This document shows positions 8,435-17,303 of a stretch of 57,474 nucleotides of DNA, piece after piece. The DNA is from Verrucomicrobiaceae bacterium (GTDB taxonomy: Bacteria > Verrucomicrobiota > Verrucomicrobiia > Verrucomicrobiales > Verrucomicrobiaceae), in the NCBI GenBank assembly GCA_947466075.1, contig CANIBP010000043.1, positions 1 through 57,474 on the forward strand, read 5' to 3'. Below the pieces are notes generated by a model. It made no database searches, was not told where the DNA came from, and saw nothing but the letters and a program-made list of their open reading frames with translations. Both the position numbers and the translations under genes were made by a program. Positions within the stretch are counted from its first letter, which is position 1. The number at the start of each line of letters is the position of its first letter.

Positions 8435-10891
8435 TCACTTGCTGCCGATAAACGTCAGCACATCGGACACATCTTGCGCGGTGAGCACGCTTTCAAGACC
8501 CTCGGGCATGATGGAGGTGGTCAGCGTCTTCATTTCCTGAATGTCGGCGCGCAAAACAACCATTTCAGCGCCGCCTGGCAAACGAATCGTGATATTGCCA
8601 GGGGGTTCAGCCGCGAGTTGACCGACCACCATCGTCTTATCCTTCTGCGTCACATGCGTAGCAGCATTGCGCTGCTCCACGGCCCGATTGGGGTCAAAAA
8701 TGGCCTCAATGAGTTGTTCGCGCGGCTTTGTGGCCACGGTCTTCAGATCTGGGCCGACCTCGAAACCGAGCTGGCCGACCTTGTGGCAGATCATGCAGAC
8801 CTTCTGGAACACCGCGGCACCACGTTTGGCATCGCCTTCGAGTTTGCCAGCACTGGCTACGAATTGGGCGACGACTTTCTGCCGGTTGGGATTGTTGTTC
8901 GTGATCACGGGCATTGCGGCGACGGCGGGAGCTTTTGATGGTGCTTGCTTGAGCAGAGGCTTCTCCAGGTCGATGAAGACATCGTCACTCGTGCTGCCGG
9001 TGGCAGTGAGGGTGGCAGCGCGAACCTGAGGAGCGTGGGTTTTGATCGAGGCGAGCAATTCATCCGGCGTCATGCCGCCGAGCTGCATGATGGTGAACGC
9101 CGCCTGGATTTTGACCGCAGGCGCGGCGGTGAGCAGCTTCTTCAATTCGGGAATGACCGAGGCATCACCACGTTCAAGCAACAGCCGCTGTGCCGTGTCT
9201 CGCTTCCATCCATTCGTGGCTGCCATCGCTCCAATTGGGTTTTGTATTGTAGTCCCGCCTTGAGGCATTCCGACTTTGCTGATGCGGTAAATTCGTCCTC
9301 GATCCTCGCCGCCACGCAGATCAAGTCCCTTTGCGATCTCTGCCGGAATCCACTCCGGGTGCTCCAGCACGAGGCGATACATGTCCACGACGTAAAGCGC
9401 GCCATCCGGTCCGGTGCGGGCCATGCTGGGACGGAACCAGTTATCCTCACTGGCGATGAACTCGCTTTCCACGTCGCCAGGATGACGCTTACTCGTGATC
9501 GAAGCGTCGTCGTAGCTCAACACCTCGCGATGTACGAGATTGTTTGCCGGTTCGCAGATGAACATCACGTTTTCGCCATCCGCGCCGAAGGTCGTGTCAC
9601 GAAACGGCATGGGCGAGCAACCGGAAGTCAGTGTGTTGACGGCGCTGGCCTGATTGAATCGTCTCACCGGCGGACTGGCGGGAAACACACGCTTTTCGTC
9701 GTTCAAATTGCCGCGCACCGACTTCGCTACGATTTCGGGATGGCGTTCCAAATAACGAAACGGCAGCCAGTAGTGCCAGCCGATGGTGCTGTTGTTGTTG
9801 CCGAACCAGTTGCCGAAATCATCACGCCACTTGCCATACTGGCTACGTCCGCCTTCGAGTGCGAATTCTCCCGTGCGCGGATCAAAGCGGAAGTCATTCG
9901 TGCCGAGTGCGATCTTCTTGCCTGTCTTAGTGCAGGTGATGTCACCGCCACTGTCACCGTTGGCGCCGTATAGCCAGCCGTCGAGGCCCCAGCAGAAGCC
10001 ATTCACGAGATGCTGTGGATTGCCCGCCGTGAATCCCGTGAACCACGTCTCGCGCTTGTCGCACTTGCCATCGCCATCGGTGTCCTCAGCAAAGAAGATG
10101 TCCGGGATATTGGCGATGAAGACGCCGTTTTTCCATGGTGCAAGGCCGGTGGGATGCTTCAGGCCATCGAGGAATAGCGTCGCCTTGTCGTAAACACCGT
10201 CGCCATTGGTGTCTTCGAGAATTTTGACGCGTCCCGTCTGCAACTCGGACACCTTGCCCTGTCCCATGCTGCCATCGTTCGTCTTCTCGCCGGGAGCGAA
10301 AGGATAATCTCCCATCTCCACCACCCACATGCGTCCTTTGGCATCCCAATCGATAAACACCGGGTCCTGCACTAGAGGTTCGTGAGCAACGAGTATCGCT
10401 TCGAAACCCGGCTTCAGTTTCAGCGCCTTCATTGAGTCTTGGGGCGGCTTTGGTGCTGGTCCAGGCACTTTGAGTAGCTCAGAGAAGGGAATACGCTGTT
10501 TTGTGGTAGCGACCCACATGGCTCCGTCATGAAACGTGATACCATTGTCGCTGCCATCCGCACTGACAATGATTGGCAGGCTGTTCGCATCGCCTGCTTT
10601 GCCCTCACGTATGACCTGCGACCAGCCCTCATCCCATTGCAGATTCTTCTTGGCCCTTTCTTTGGGCACAAAGAGAAAGACGCCATACTCACGGGCATTC
10701 GAAAGCACTAGGTCTTCGTAGCCATCGCCATTGAGATCCACGAAGCGGACGCCGTTGTCGTGTCCGTTCTGGTCGCGCAAATGAACGGACTGTAGCAGCA
10801 CCTGATTCCTCATTTTCTCTGGCAGTTCGCTAGCTTCGAGTTGGTTCAAAATCACGAACACAAATAGCAGGCTGCGGATAGGTCGAAACAT
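8435..10891 (-). CDS. PVC-type heme-binding CxxCH protein with beta-propeller (membrane-bound dehydrogenase family)
   Basis: An 818-residue secreted protein (signal peptide about 1-20). After a short FG-GAP/VCBS-like part (VRFVDLNGDGYEDLVLSNA) comes the Planctomycete/Verrucomicrobia 'membrane-bound dehydrogenase' propeller (KPGFEAILVAHEPLVQDPVFIDWD, GRMWVVEMGDYP, LFLDGLKHPTGLAPW). A helical HEAT-like region follows, then a c-type heme domain with CMICH (699-703) and the Pir1182-type pattern GPDLKTVATKPREQLIEAIFDPNRAV. It is probably a periplasmic or surface sugar or alcohol oxidising redox protein; the substrate is not known. It is transcribed away from the reductase gene at 11040. Confidence 0.87.
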   Translation of the reverse strand: MFRPIRSLLFVFVILNQLEASELPEKMRNQVLLQSVHLRDQNGHDNGVRFVDLNGDGYEDLVLSNAREYGVFLFVPKERAKKNLQWDEGWSQVIREGKAGDANSLPIIVSADGSDNGITFHDGAMWVATTKQRIPFSELLKVPGPAPKPPQDSMKALKLKPGFEAILVAHEPLVQDPVFIDWDAKGRMWVVEMGDYPFAPGEKTNDGSMGQGKVSELQTGRVKILEDTNGDGVYDKATLFLDGLKHPTGLAPWKNGVFIANIPDIFFAEDTDGDGKCDKRETWFTGFTAGNPQHLVNGFCWGLDGWLYGANGDSGGDITCTKTGKKIALGTNDFRFDPRTGEFALEGGRSQYGKWRDDFGNWFGNNNSTIGWHYWLPFRYLERHPEIVAKSVRGNLNDEKRVFPASPPVRRFNQASAVNTLTSGCSPMPFRDTTFGADGENVMFICEPANNLVHREVLSYDDASITSKRHPGDVESEFIASEDNWFRPSMARTGPDGALYVVDMYRLVLEHPEWIPAEIAKGLDLRGGEDRGRIYRISKVGMPQGGTTIQNPIGAMAATNGWKRDTAQRLLLERGDASVIPELKKLLTAAPAVKIQAAFTIMQLGGMTPDELLASIKTHAPQVRAATLTATGSTSDDVFIDLEKPLLKQAPSKAPAVAAMPVITNNNPNRQKVVAQFVASAGKLEGDAKRGAAVFQKVCMICHKVGQLGFEVGPDLKTVATKPREQLIEAIFDPNRAVEQRNAATHVTQKDKTMVVGQLAAEPPGNITIRLPGGAEMVVLRADIQEMKTLTTSIMPEGLESVLTAQDVSDVLTFIGSK

Positions 10892-10986
10892 GGCGGTGAT
10901 AGATGAGGTAGATCAACGCTTGAAGTCGGGCGTTTCACTCCCGCTTCATCGGGATCTGATTCTATTGTACAGAAATGAGGGGTGGT

Positions 10987-11015
10987 TTGACAACATAGAC
11001 TGGCTTCCCTAGTCT
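10987..11015 (+). promoter_or_regulatory. Sigma-70-type promoter for the CysJ-like reductase
   Basis: A perfect -35 box TTGACA (10987-10992) lies 17 bases before TAGTCT (11010-11015), and the gene's ATG is 24 bases after that. The same pair of boxes, with 16-base spacing, precedes tRNA-Arg at 47726, which supports TAGTCT as a usable -10 in this genome. Confidence 0.6.
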
Positions 11016-11039
11016 CGCCTTCATTGTCCAACCACCATC

Positions 11040-12203
11040 ATGAGCACCCCAGAAGCCGGAAAGCCTGTTTACAACGTTAAGAACCCCTGCATCGCGAAAG
11101 TGAAGCGCATGTTCGATCTCTCCGGCTCTGATGCGCCCAAACACACGGCTCACTATGAGATCGATCTTGCTGGTTCCGGTCTGGAATACACGCCAGGGGA
11201 CTCGCTGGCCGTACAACCGACGAATGATCCTGCACTCGTCGAAGACACACTGAAGGCGCTCGGCTTCTCCGGCACGGAAATCGTGAAGCATCCCAAGACT
11301 GCTGCTGAGGTGCCGATTCGTCAGGCGCTAATCGAAGGCGCGCTCATCACCGAGATCGACAACAAATTCATCAAAGCCATCGTCGAAAAGACCGCAGGCG
11401 ATACGCTGTTGGCCGACTTGAGCGTGCCGGAAAAAAAAGAAGCTCTCCAACACTATCTCTGGGGTCGCTTTGTCATCGACTTGCTGCTTGAAAACCCGAT
11501 CGCGAAGTTCACGCCTGAGGAGTTCATGCTGACGCAGAAGAAGCTGAACATCCGCCTCTACTCCATCAGCAGCAGTCAGAAAGCGCACCCGAATGAAGTG
11601 CATCTCACCGTTGCTACCGTGCGCTACACCAGTCATAACCGTGCGCGTGGCGGTGTATGCTCCATCTTCCTGGCCGAACGCGTGACGCCAAATGAGACGC
11701 TCATCCCGTGCTTCGTGAATCACGGCAAAGGCTTCCGCCTGCCCGAGCCGCATGAAGAGACGCCCATCATCATGTGCGGCCCCGGCACCGGCATCGCGCC
11801 GTTCCGCGCTTTCCTCGAAGAGCGCAAAGCCACCAGTGCCAAAGGCAAAGCCTGGCTCTTCTTCGGCGAAGTCAGCGCCAAGTCCTGCTTCTTCTACAAA
11901 GACGAGTTTGAGGCGTATCTCGCCGACGGCACGCTGACCAAGCTCAGCACCGCCTGGAGCCGTGATCAGGCTAAAAAGATCTACGTGCAGCACAAGATGC
12001 TCGAACACAGCGCCGAGTTCTGGGCCTGGCTCGAACAAGGCGCGATCTTCTACGTCTGCGGCGACGCCTCCCGCATGGCCAGCGACGTGGACAAAGCTCT
12101 GCACTCCATCATCGAGAAAGAAGGCGGCAAAACTCCCGAAGAAGCCGCCGCATACGTTCAAGCGATGAAGGACGCGAAGCGCTATCGCCGGGATGTGTAT
12201 TGA
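11040..12203 (+). CDS. CysJ-like sulfite reductase flavoprotein without flavodoxin domain
   Basis: A 387-residue FAD/NADPH reductase of the CysJ/cytochrome P450 reductase type. It has the FAD_binding_1 connecting domain (YTPGDSLAVQP), FAD motif RLYSISSS (172-179), RGGVCSIFLAE, NADPH motif GPGTGIAPFRAFLEER (247-262) and the terminal RYRRDVY typical of CysJ. The N-terminal FMN flavodoxin domain of full-length CysJ (about 600 residues) is absent, so electrons must pass directly or through a separate carrier. No sulfite reductase hemoprotein gene is nearby. Whether it serves sulfite reduction or another acceptor is undecided. Confidence 0.87.
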   Translation: MSTPEAGKPVYNVKNPCIAKVKRMFDLSGSDAPKHTAHYEIDLAGSGLEYTPGDSLAVQPTNDPALVEDTLKALGFSGTEIVKHPKTAAEVPIRQALIEGALITEIDNKFIKAIVEKTAGDTLLADLSVPEKKEALQHYLWGRFVIDLLLENPIAKFTPEEFMLTQKKLNIRLYSISSSQKAHPNEVHLTVATVRYTSHNRARGGVCSIFLAERVTPNETLIPCFVNHGKGFRLPEPHEETPIIMCGPGTGIAPFRAFLEERKATSAKGKAWLFFGEVSAKSCFFYKDEFEAYLADGTLTKLSTAWSRDQAKKIYVQHKMLEHSAEFWAWLEQGAIFYVCGDASRMASDVDKALHSIIEKEGGKTPEEAAAYVQAMKDAKRYRRDVY

Positions 12204-12224
12204 GTTTTGATCATCTTTACAGTC

Positions 12225-12635
12225 TCAGCCGCATTGTTTGGGTGTCACTTCTTTGGAAGGAGTTGAACAAGCATATAACGACTGTTTTTTTGGGGCGTGT
12301 CTGGTATTGTCTTCGAGTAATCGCAAAAACCCATCACTTGGTTCTTCATCGAGCATTGCACCATAGACGCGGGGCTTGACGATTATTTGAACTGCTTCTC
12401 TCTCATTCGAATCAGAGTCGGAGACAACAATGGCATCTTCGTCGCCCCCTGGATATCTTTTGCAGCCTGGCAGACATCCAAGCTGCACGACAAGATCATC
12501 TGCATTTGCGGGCTGTTCAGGATCTCGGGAGCGCTTTAATGCTTCTCGATAAAACCTGATTATAGGCCGACTTGAATCGATAGACTGACAGCCAGTATGA
12601 ACTATGGCTAAAGCAAGCAGGAAGGCAGCTTTCAT
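12225..12635 (-). CDS. Small putative lipoprotein of unknown function
   Basis: A 136-residue protein with a type II signal-like N-terminus (MKAAFLLALAIVHTGC, lipobox HTGC). The rest contains four more cysteines (CLPGC, YAC, QC) and is acidic in the middle. No family was recognised. It lies between the convergent reductase (ends 12203) and the HerA-like gene (ends 12645) in the same direction as the latter. No Shine-Dalgarno is visible, so existence rests mainly on the lipobox and fit. Confidence 0.5.
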   Translation of the reverse strand: MKAAFLLALAIVHTGCQSIDSSRPIIRFYREALKRSRDPEQPANADDLVVQLGCLPGCKRYPGGDEDAIVVSDSDSNEREAVQIIVKPRVYGAMLDEEPSDGFLRLLEDNTRHAPKKQSLYACSTPSKEVTPKQCG

Positions 12636-12644
12636 GGGAAGATG

Positions 12645-15059
12645 TCACGATTTCGCCAGCCACAAGATTCCCGTCGCGGTCACCTGGATGTTCTTCTTCA
12701 CGGGCGTGAGCTTGAATGCCTCCAGCGTGAGCACGGCGGGATCGTATTGATCACGGATCTTCTGCGTTTCATCGGCAACCTGCTTCTCCAGTTCAGCGAT
12801 GTCGGCTTTGACGGACTCCAGCTCGTTTTCGGCGGCTTTGACATCCTGGCCTTCTTTCCAAGCGCGGGAGGCGCTGCTGATGGTGCTGGCTTTCACAAGA
12901 CTGGTTTTGCGGCCAAAGATCGCGCCGAGAATACTGCCGCCGATCTGCACGGCGGCACCGAGCTTGGCGCTGCTGGCCTGCGCCTGCTGTGCGTCGATCT
13001 TCGCGGAGGCTTTCTCGGCCTTGTCCTGGAGCGACTTCATGCTCTTGGCCGTCTTGGTACGCAGTTCTTCGATGGCAGCGTCGCGCTTTTCGCGGGCGGT
13101 TTGCGTGATGCGGGCTTTGAATTCGTCCTGCTTCTCGTCGGGATTGGAATAGGCTTCGAGCAGCGGACTGTAGAAGACTTCGAGCGTGTGGTTCGCATAC
13201 ACCCAGTCGCTGTAGTCTTTCTTGATGCTGGTGTAAGTGCTGGACTTCATCGCCGCACTGGGTAGGTCGGCAAAGGCGGCACTTTCGACGGGTTCGCCGC
13301 TGTATTTGCCGAGGTCGATGTCCTTGGGCACATCAACGAATTTGTCCCACAGTACCTTCTGGTTCTCGATGTCGATGTGATTGACCAGCGTGATGCTGCT
13401 GCGGCCGGATATTTTGCGTTTAGCATCGTCAAAGTTCACCACGGCGCTACGCAGGATGGCCGGAGTGTAAGTGAAGCGTTCACCGTCTTCATCGCTGGAT
13501 TGGAACAATTCGGTGACACCATCGGGCAACTTGGGGCGTACGGTGTTGCGATCCGCAGAAGCAGCGCTGCTGGCTCCGGGAGGTGCGAAGCCGTCGTCTT
13601 CGGCGGCAGCGAACTTCTTGGCTCCGGCTTTGGGACGAATCGGGTCCATCAGCGCTTTGATCTGCGGGCGAGAAAGCGGACCGCCGAGGTAGCTCATGAG
13701 CCAGCGCACGTTGAAGACGACGGGATGGTCTTCATGCACGTTGTTCATGAGGAAGACGCGATTGCCGAGTCCGGCGAGCGTGCGTTCCATGAGCTGGCGG
13801 TCAAACTTGCCACCAGCCGTGTTGGCAGCGCCTTCAAGGCCATCGAGCACGCGCATCTTGTCGCGCTCCGTCTGCAAACGTCCGAGCCACCAGGTGCCGA
13901 TGTTGGCGAGCGCTTTGTAATCGAGGTCAGCAGGGTTTTGCGTGGCTAGCAGGATGCCGAGGCCGAAGGCGCGTGCTTGTTTGAGCAGGATCATCATCGG
14001 CTTCTTCGATGGTGGCATCGCTGTCGGTGGCAGGTAGCCAAAAATTTCATCCATGTAGAAAAGCGCACGCAGGCTGGTGGTGCCCTGCTGCGCACGCATC
14101 CAGCCAAGAAGCTGATTGAGCAGCAGCGAGACGAAGAACATGCGCTCGGTGTCGCTGAGATGCGCGATGCAGAAGATGGTGACACGCGGCTTGCCTTCCT
14201 TCGTGTAATACATGCGCTGGATGTCGAGCGGTTCGCCCTCCAGCCAAGTGCTGAAGCCTGGGCTGGCGAGCAGGTTGTTCAGCTTCATGGCCAGCGGTGT
14301 GCGTTTGGCCTCCGGCATGAAGCTATCGAGATCAACGACGCCGATCTTCCGAATCGGCGGCTGCTGAATGTGGCGCACGAGGTTTTCGAGCGTGAGGTTT
14401 TGCCCCTTCTTCCAGCAATGCGCGACGATGTTGCTGAGCAGGATGTGCTCCGGTGACTGTATGGGATCGGCTTCGATGTCCATGAGTCCGAGCATGGATG
14501 AAACGGTGCTCTCAATGCGATCAGCCAGAGCTTCGGCATCGTCCATGACTTCCGCAGGCGGGCAATTGAGTGAGCTGAGAATCGAAACGGGCAGACCTGC
14601 GTTGCTGCCCGGAGTGTAGATCGCCATATCGACCGTCTCGCGCAGCTTCTTGATGCGCTCGGCACTCTGTCCCCAATCGCCGAGACCTTTTTGCCAGGTG
14701 GCGGCCTGTGAAGCGGCGTAATCATCAGGCGACTGGCCTTTGCGGCGTGCCTCGTCCTCATTGATCCACGGGCGGAACTCCTGTGGCGTGAGATTGGGGA
14801 AGGTGAGCAGCGCATTGCCGAGATCGCCCTTCGGGTCGATGGCGATGACGGGAACGCCATCCATGGCCGCTTCTTCGAGCAGGGCGAGGCAGAGGCCTGT
14901 CTTGCCAGAGCCGGTCATGCCGAGCACGACGCCGTGAGTCACCAGATCCTTCGAATCGTAGAGCACGAGGTCGTCTTTGATCTGTTTGGTTCCCAGATCG
15001 TATTCGCGGCCGAGGTAGAAGGAACCGAGCTTTTCGTATTGGTCAGGGGTGATAGGCAT
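12645..15059 (-). CDS. HerA/DUF87-type P-loop ATPase with long C-terminal coiled coil
   Basis: An 804-residue cytoplasmic ATPase. It opens with the HerA/FtsK-like barrel and Walker A GMTGSGKTG (47-55), followed by VIAIDPKGDL. The Walker-B strand is ALFYMDEIFGYLPP, with an ATQNPADLDY sensor-like motif. The last ~200 residues are a charged coiled coil (ELRTKTAKSMKSLQDKAEKAS, ELESVKADIAELEKQVADE) interrupted by a glycine-rich stretch (GAAVQIGGSILGAIFG). Relatives are called ATP-binding proteins or HerA-like helicases; the usual partner nuclease NurA is not adjacent. ATG 15059 was preferred because a longer start would run into the divergent peptidase gene. Confidence 0.75.
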   Translation of the reverse strand: MPITPDQYEKLGSFYLGREYDLGTKQIKDDLVLYDSKDLVTHGVVLGMTGSGKTGLCLALLEEAAMDGVPVIAIDPKGDLGNALLTFPNLTPQEFRPWINEDEARRKGQSPDDYAASQAATWQKGLGDWGQSAERIKKLRETVDMAIYTPGSNAGLPVSILSSLNCPPAEVMDDAEALADRIESTVSSMLGLMDIEADPIQSPEHILLSNIVAHCWKKGQNLTLENLVRHIQQPPIRKIGVVDLDSFMPEAKRTPLAMKLNNLLASPGFSTWLEGEPLDIQRMYYTKEGKPRVTIFCIAHLSDTERMFFVSLLLNQLLGWMRAQQGTTSLRALFYMDEIFGYLPPTAMPPSKKPMMILLKQARAFGLGILLATQNPADLDYKALANIGTWWLGRLQTERDKMRVLDGLEGAANTAGGKFDRQLMERTLAGLGNRVFLMNNVHEDHPVVFNVRWLMSYLGGPLSRPQIKALMDPIRPKAGAKKFAAAEDDGFAPPGASSAASADRNTVRPKLPDGVTELFQSSDEDGERFTYTPAILRSAVVNFDDAKRKISGRSSITLVNHIDIENQKVLWDKFVDVPKDIDLGKYSGEPVESAAFADLPSAAMKSSTYTSIKKDYSDWVYANHTLEVFYSPLLEAYSNPDEKQDEFKARITQTAREKRDAAIEELRTKTAKSMKSLQDKAEKASAKIDAQQAQASSAKLGAAVQIGGSILGAIFGRKTSLVKASTISSASRAWKEGQDVKAAENELESVKADIAELEKQVADETQKIRDQYDPAVLTLEAFKLTPVKKNIQVTATGILWLAKS

Positions 15060-15136
15060 GGTGGTGAATTGGAAGTGCTGGAGCGTGGCGGGAGCCGGTT
15101 GGATTGCAAAGTGGAAATTGGCAGGCAGGATGAGAC

Positions 15137-17242
15137 ATGCGCGCCGCATTTTTGCTCATCATGACTGCCTCCACTCTCTCTGCCGATGTTTTGACGTATC
15201 CCCAGACCCGCAAGGAGGACGTGGTGGACACGCTGCATGGGGTGAAGATCGCTGATCCATATCGCTGGTTGGAGGATGATAACTCGGAGGAGACAAAGGC
15301 GTGGGTGAAGGCACAGAATGCAGTGACGTTTGGGTATTTGGAGAAGCTGCCACGGCGCGCAGAGATTCAGAAGCGGCTGAAGGAGTTGTGGAACTACGAG
15401 CGCGTGGGGCAGCCGTTTGAGCGTGGGGGGCGGTGGTTCTACTCGCACAACTCTGGCTTGCAGAATCAGGCGGTGCTGATGACCACGGAGTCGCTGGAGG
15501 GCGCGGGCAAGGTGCTGCTCGATCCGAATGCGATGTCGAAGGATGGAACGACATCATTGTCGGATTATGAGCCGAGTGAAGACGGCAAACTCATCGCGTA
15601 TGGCGTCTCTGAGGCCGGCAGTGACTGGACGACGATCCGCGTGCGTGACATCGCCAGCGGACGTGATTTGGACGATGTGGTGAAGTGGGTGAAGTTCAGC
15701 GGCGTCTCATGGCTGAAGGATGGCAGCGGCTTCTTTTACTCGCGTTATGATGAACCGAAGGCCGGCGCGGCTTTGACGGCGAAGAATGAGTTTCACAAGC
15801 TCTGCTTCCACCAACTCGGCACGAGCCAAAACGACGACAAAATCGTCTATGAGCGCAAGGATGAACCGAAGTGGGGCTTTGGCGGCGGCGTGACGGAAGA
15901 TGGCGAATATCTGATCATCTCGGTTTGGCTAGGCACGGAGCCAAAGAATCGACTCTTCTACAAAAAGATCGCCGCTGATGCGCCCGTGGTCGAATTGCTC
16001 AACGACTACGATGCGCGCTATTCCTTCATCGACAATGATGGCCCGATCTTCTTCTTCCGCACGGATTTGGGAGCGCCTTGCTTTCGAGTCATCGCCATCG
16101 ACACGCGGAAGCCTCAGCGCGGCAACTGGCGCATCGTGGTGCCTGAGGTGCCAAAGGTTTTGCTGGAAGGAGTCAGCACGGTCGGTGGCCAGATGTTCTG
16201 CGAGTATCTGCGCGATGCGAAGACGGAGGTGAAGTGCTTCGACTATGAGGGGAAACTCATTCGTGACGTGAAACTGTCCGGCATTGGCTCCGCAGGCGGA
16301 TTTTCGGGCCACCGCAAAGATGCGGATACATTTTACACCTTCACAGGCTTTACGGAGCCGGGTGCGATTTACCGCATGGATTTGAAAACCGGCGAGAGCA
16401 AGCTGTGGCGAAAACCTGATGTGAAATTCGACGGCGCTGGCTACGAAACCAAGCAGGTCTTCTACAAGAGCAAGGACGGCACGCAGGTGCCGATGTTCAT
16501 CGTGCACAAGAAGGGCATCCAGCTCGACGGCTCGAATCCGACGCTGCTTTACGGCTACGGCGGCTTCAACATCAACATGACGCCAGGCTTCTCCGTCTCA
16601 CGCGCCGTGTGGCTGGAGATGGGCGGTGTCTTCGCCATGCCAAATCTGCGTGGCGGTGGCGAGTATGGCCGCGAGTGGCATCTGGCGGGCGTGAAGCTCG
16701 GTAAACAGAACGTGTTCGATGATTTCATCGCCGCCGCCGAGTGGTTGATCGCGAACAAGTACACCACCAGTGCCCAACTCGCGATCCAGGGTGGCAGCAA
16801 CGGTGGATTGCTTGTCGGTGCGTGCATGACACAGCGTCCGGAGCTTTACGCAGCAGCCTTGCCCGCTGTGGGCGTGCTGGACATGCTGCGCTTCGAGAAA
16901 TTCACCATCGGCTGGGGCTGGAAGAGCGATTACGGCACCGTGGAGAACGGCGCGGAGTTTAACGCGCTGCTGAAGTACTCGCCGTATCACAATTTGAAGC
17001 CCGGCACCCGCTATCCGGCCACGCTTGTGCTCACCAGCGATCACGATGACCGCGTCGTGCCTGCGCACAGCTTCAAGTTCGGCTCCAGATTGCAAGAGAG
17101 TCAGGCCAAGGACGGCCCGCCGGTGCTCATCCGCATCGAAACGAGCGCCGGACATGGTGCCGGAACGGCGCTGAACAAGACCATCGAGAAGGTCGCGGAC
17201 GAGTGGGCGTTTTTGGTGAAGGCGCTGGGGATGAAGGGATAA
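15137..17242 (+). CDS. Prolyl oligopeptidase (S9A family), exported
   Basis: A 701-residue S9 serine peptidase. A short signal peptide precedes YPQTRKEDVVDTLHG and DPYRWLED, the classic start of prolyl oligopeptidases. The seven-bladed propeller spans roughly 75-430. The hydrolase domain has LLYGYGGFNI, MPNLRGGGEYG, nucleophile GGSNGG (Ser554), TSDHDDRVVPAHS (Asp638) and AGHGAG (His673), so the full triad is present. It should cleave proline-containing peptides up to about 30 residues, here probably in the periplasm. It is divergent from the HerA-like gene, 77 bases apart. Confidence 0.93.
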   Translation: MRAAFLLIMTASTLSADVLTYPQTRKEDVVDTLHGVKIADPYRWLEDDNSEETKAWVKAQNAVTFGYLEKLPRRAEIQKRLKELWNYERVGQPFERGGRWFYSHNSGLQNQAVLMTTESLEGAGKVLLDPNAMSKDGTTSLSDYEPSEDGKLIAYGVSEAGSDWTTIRVRDIASGRDLDDVVKWVKFSGVSWLKDGSGFFYSRYDEPKAGAALTAKNEFHKLCFHQLGTSQNDDKIVYERKDEPKWGFGGGVTEDGEYLIISVWLGTEPKNRLFYKKIAADAPVVELLNDYDARYSFIDNDGPIFFFRTDLGAPCFRVIAIDTRKPQRGNWRIVVPEVPKVLLEGVSTVGGQMFCEYLRDAKTEVKCFDYEGKLIRDVKLSGIGSAGGFSGHRKDADTFYTFTGFTEPGAIYRMDLKTGESKLWRKPDVKFDGAGYETKQVFYKSKDGTQVPMFIVHKKGIQLDGSNPTLLYGYGGFNINMTPGFSVSRAVWLEMGGVFAMPNLRGGGEYGREWHLAGVKLGKQNVFDDFIAAAEWLIANKYTTSAQLAIQGGSNGGLLVGACMTQRPELYAAALPAVGVLDMLRFEKFTIGWGWKSDYGTVENGAEFNALLKYSPYHNLKPGTRYPATLVLTSDHDDRVVPAHSFKFGSRLQESQAKDGPPVLIRIETSAGHGAGTALNKTIEKVADEWAFLVKALGMKG

Positions 17243-17286
17243 CAACGACGACCTCACTTTTTATCAGGCTTGTTTTTTTGGTTTTG

Positions 17287-17301
17287 GTCCGTTAAACGGA
17301 C
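17287..17301. promoter_or_regulatory. Palindrome just before the HEPN-like gene (operator candidate)
   Basis: GTCCGTT (17287-17293) and AACGGAC (17295-17301) form a perfect 7-bp inverted repeat with a 1-base centre, ending two bases before the ATG at 17304. Such a site could bind a repressor or block ribosome access. It is a positional inference only. Confidence 0.4.
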
Positions 17302-17303
17302 GA

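Noticed and set aside
17262..17286. T-rich stretch after the S9 peptidase as an intrinsic terminator
   Set aside because: A T-run is present but no preceding GC stem could be paired.
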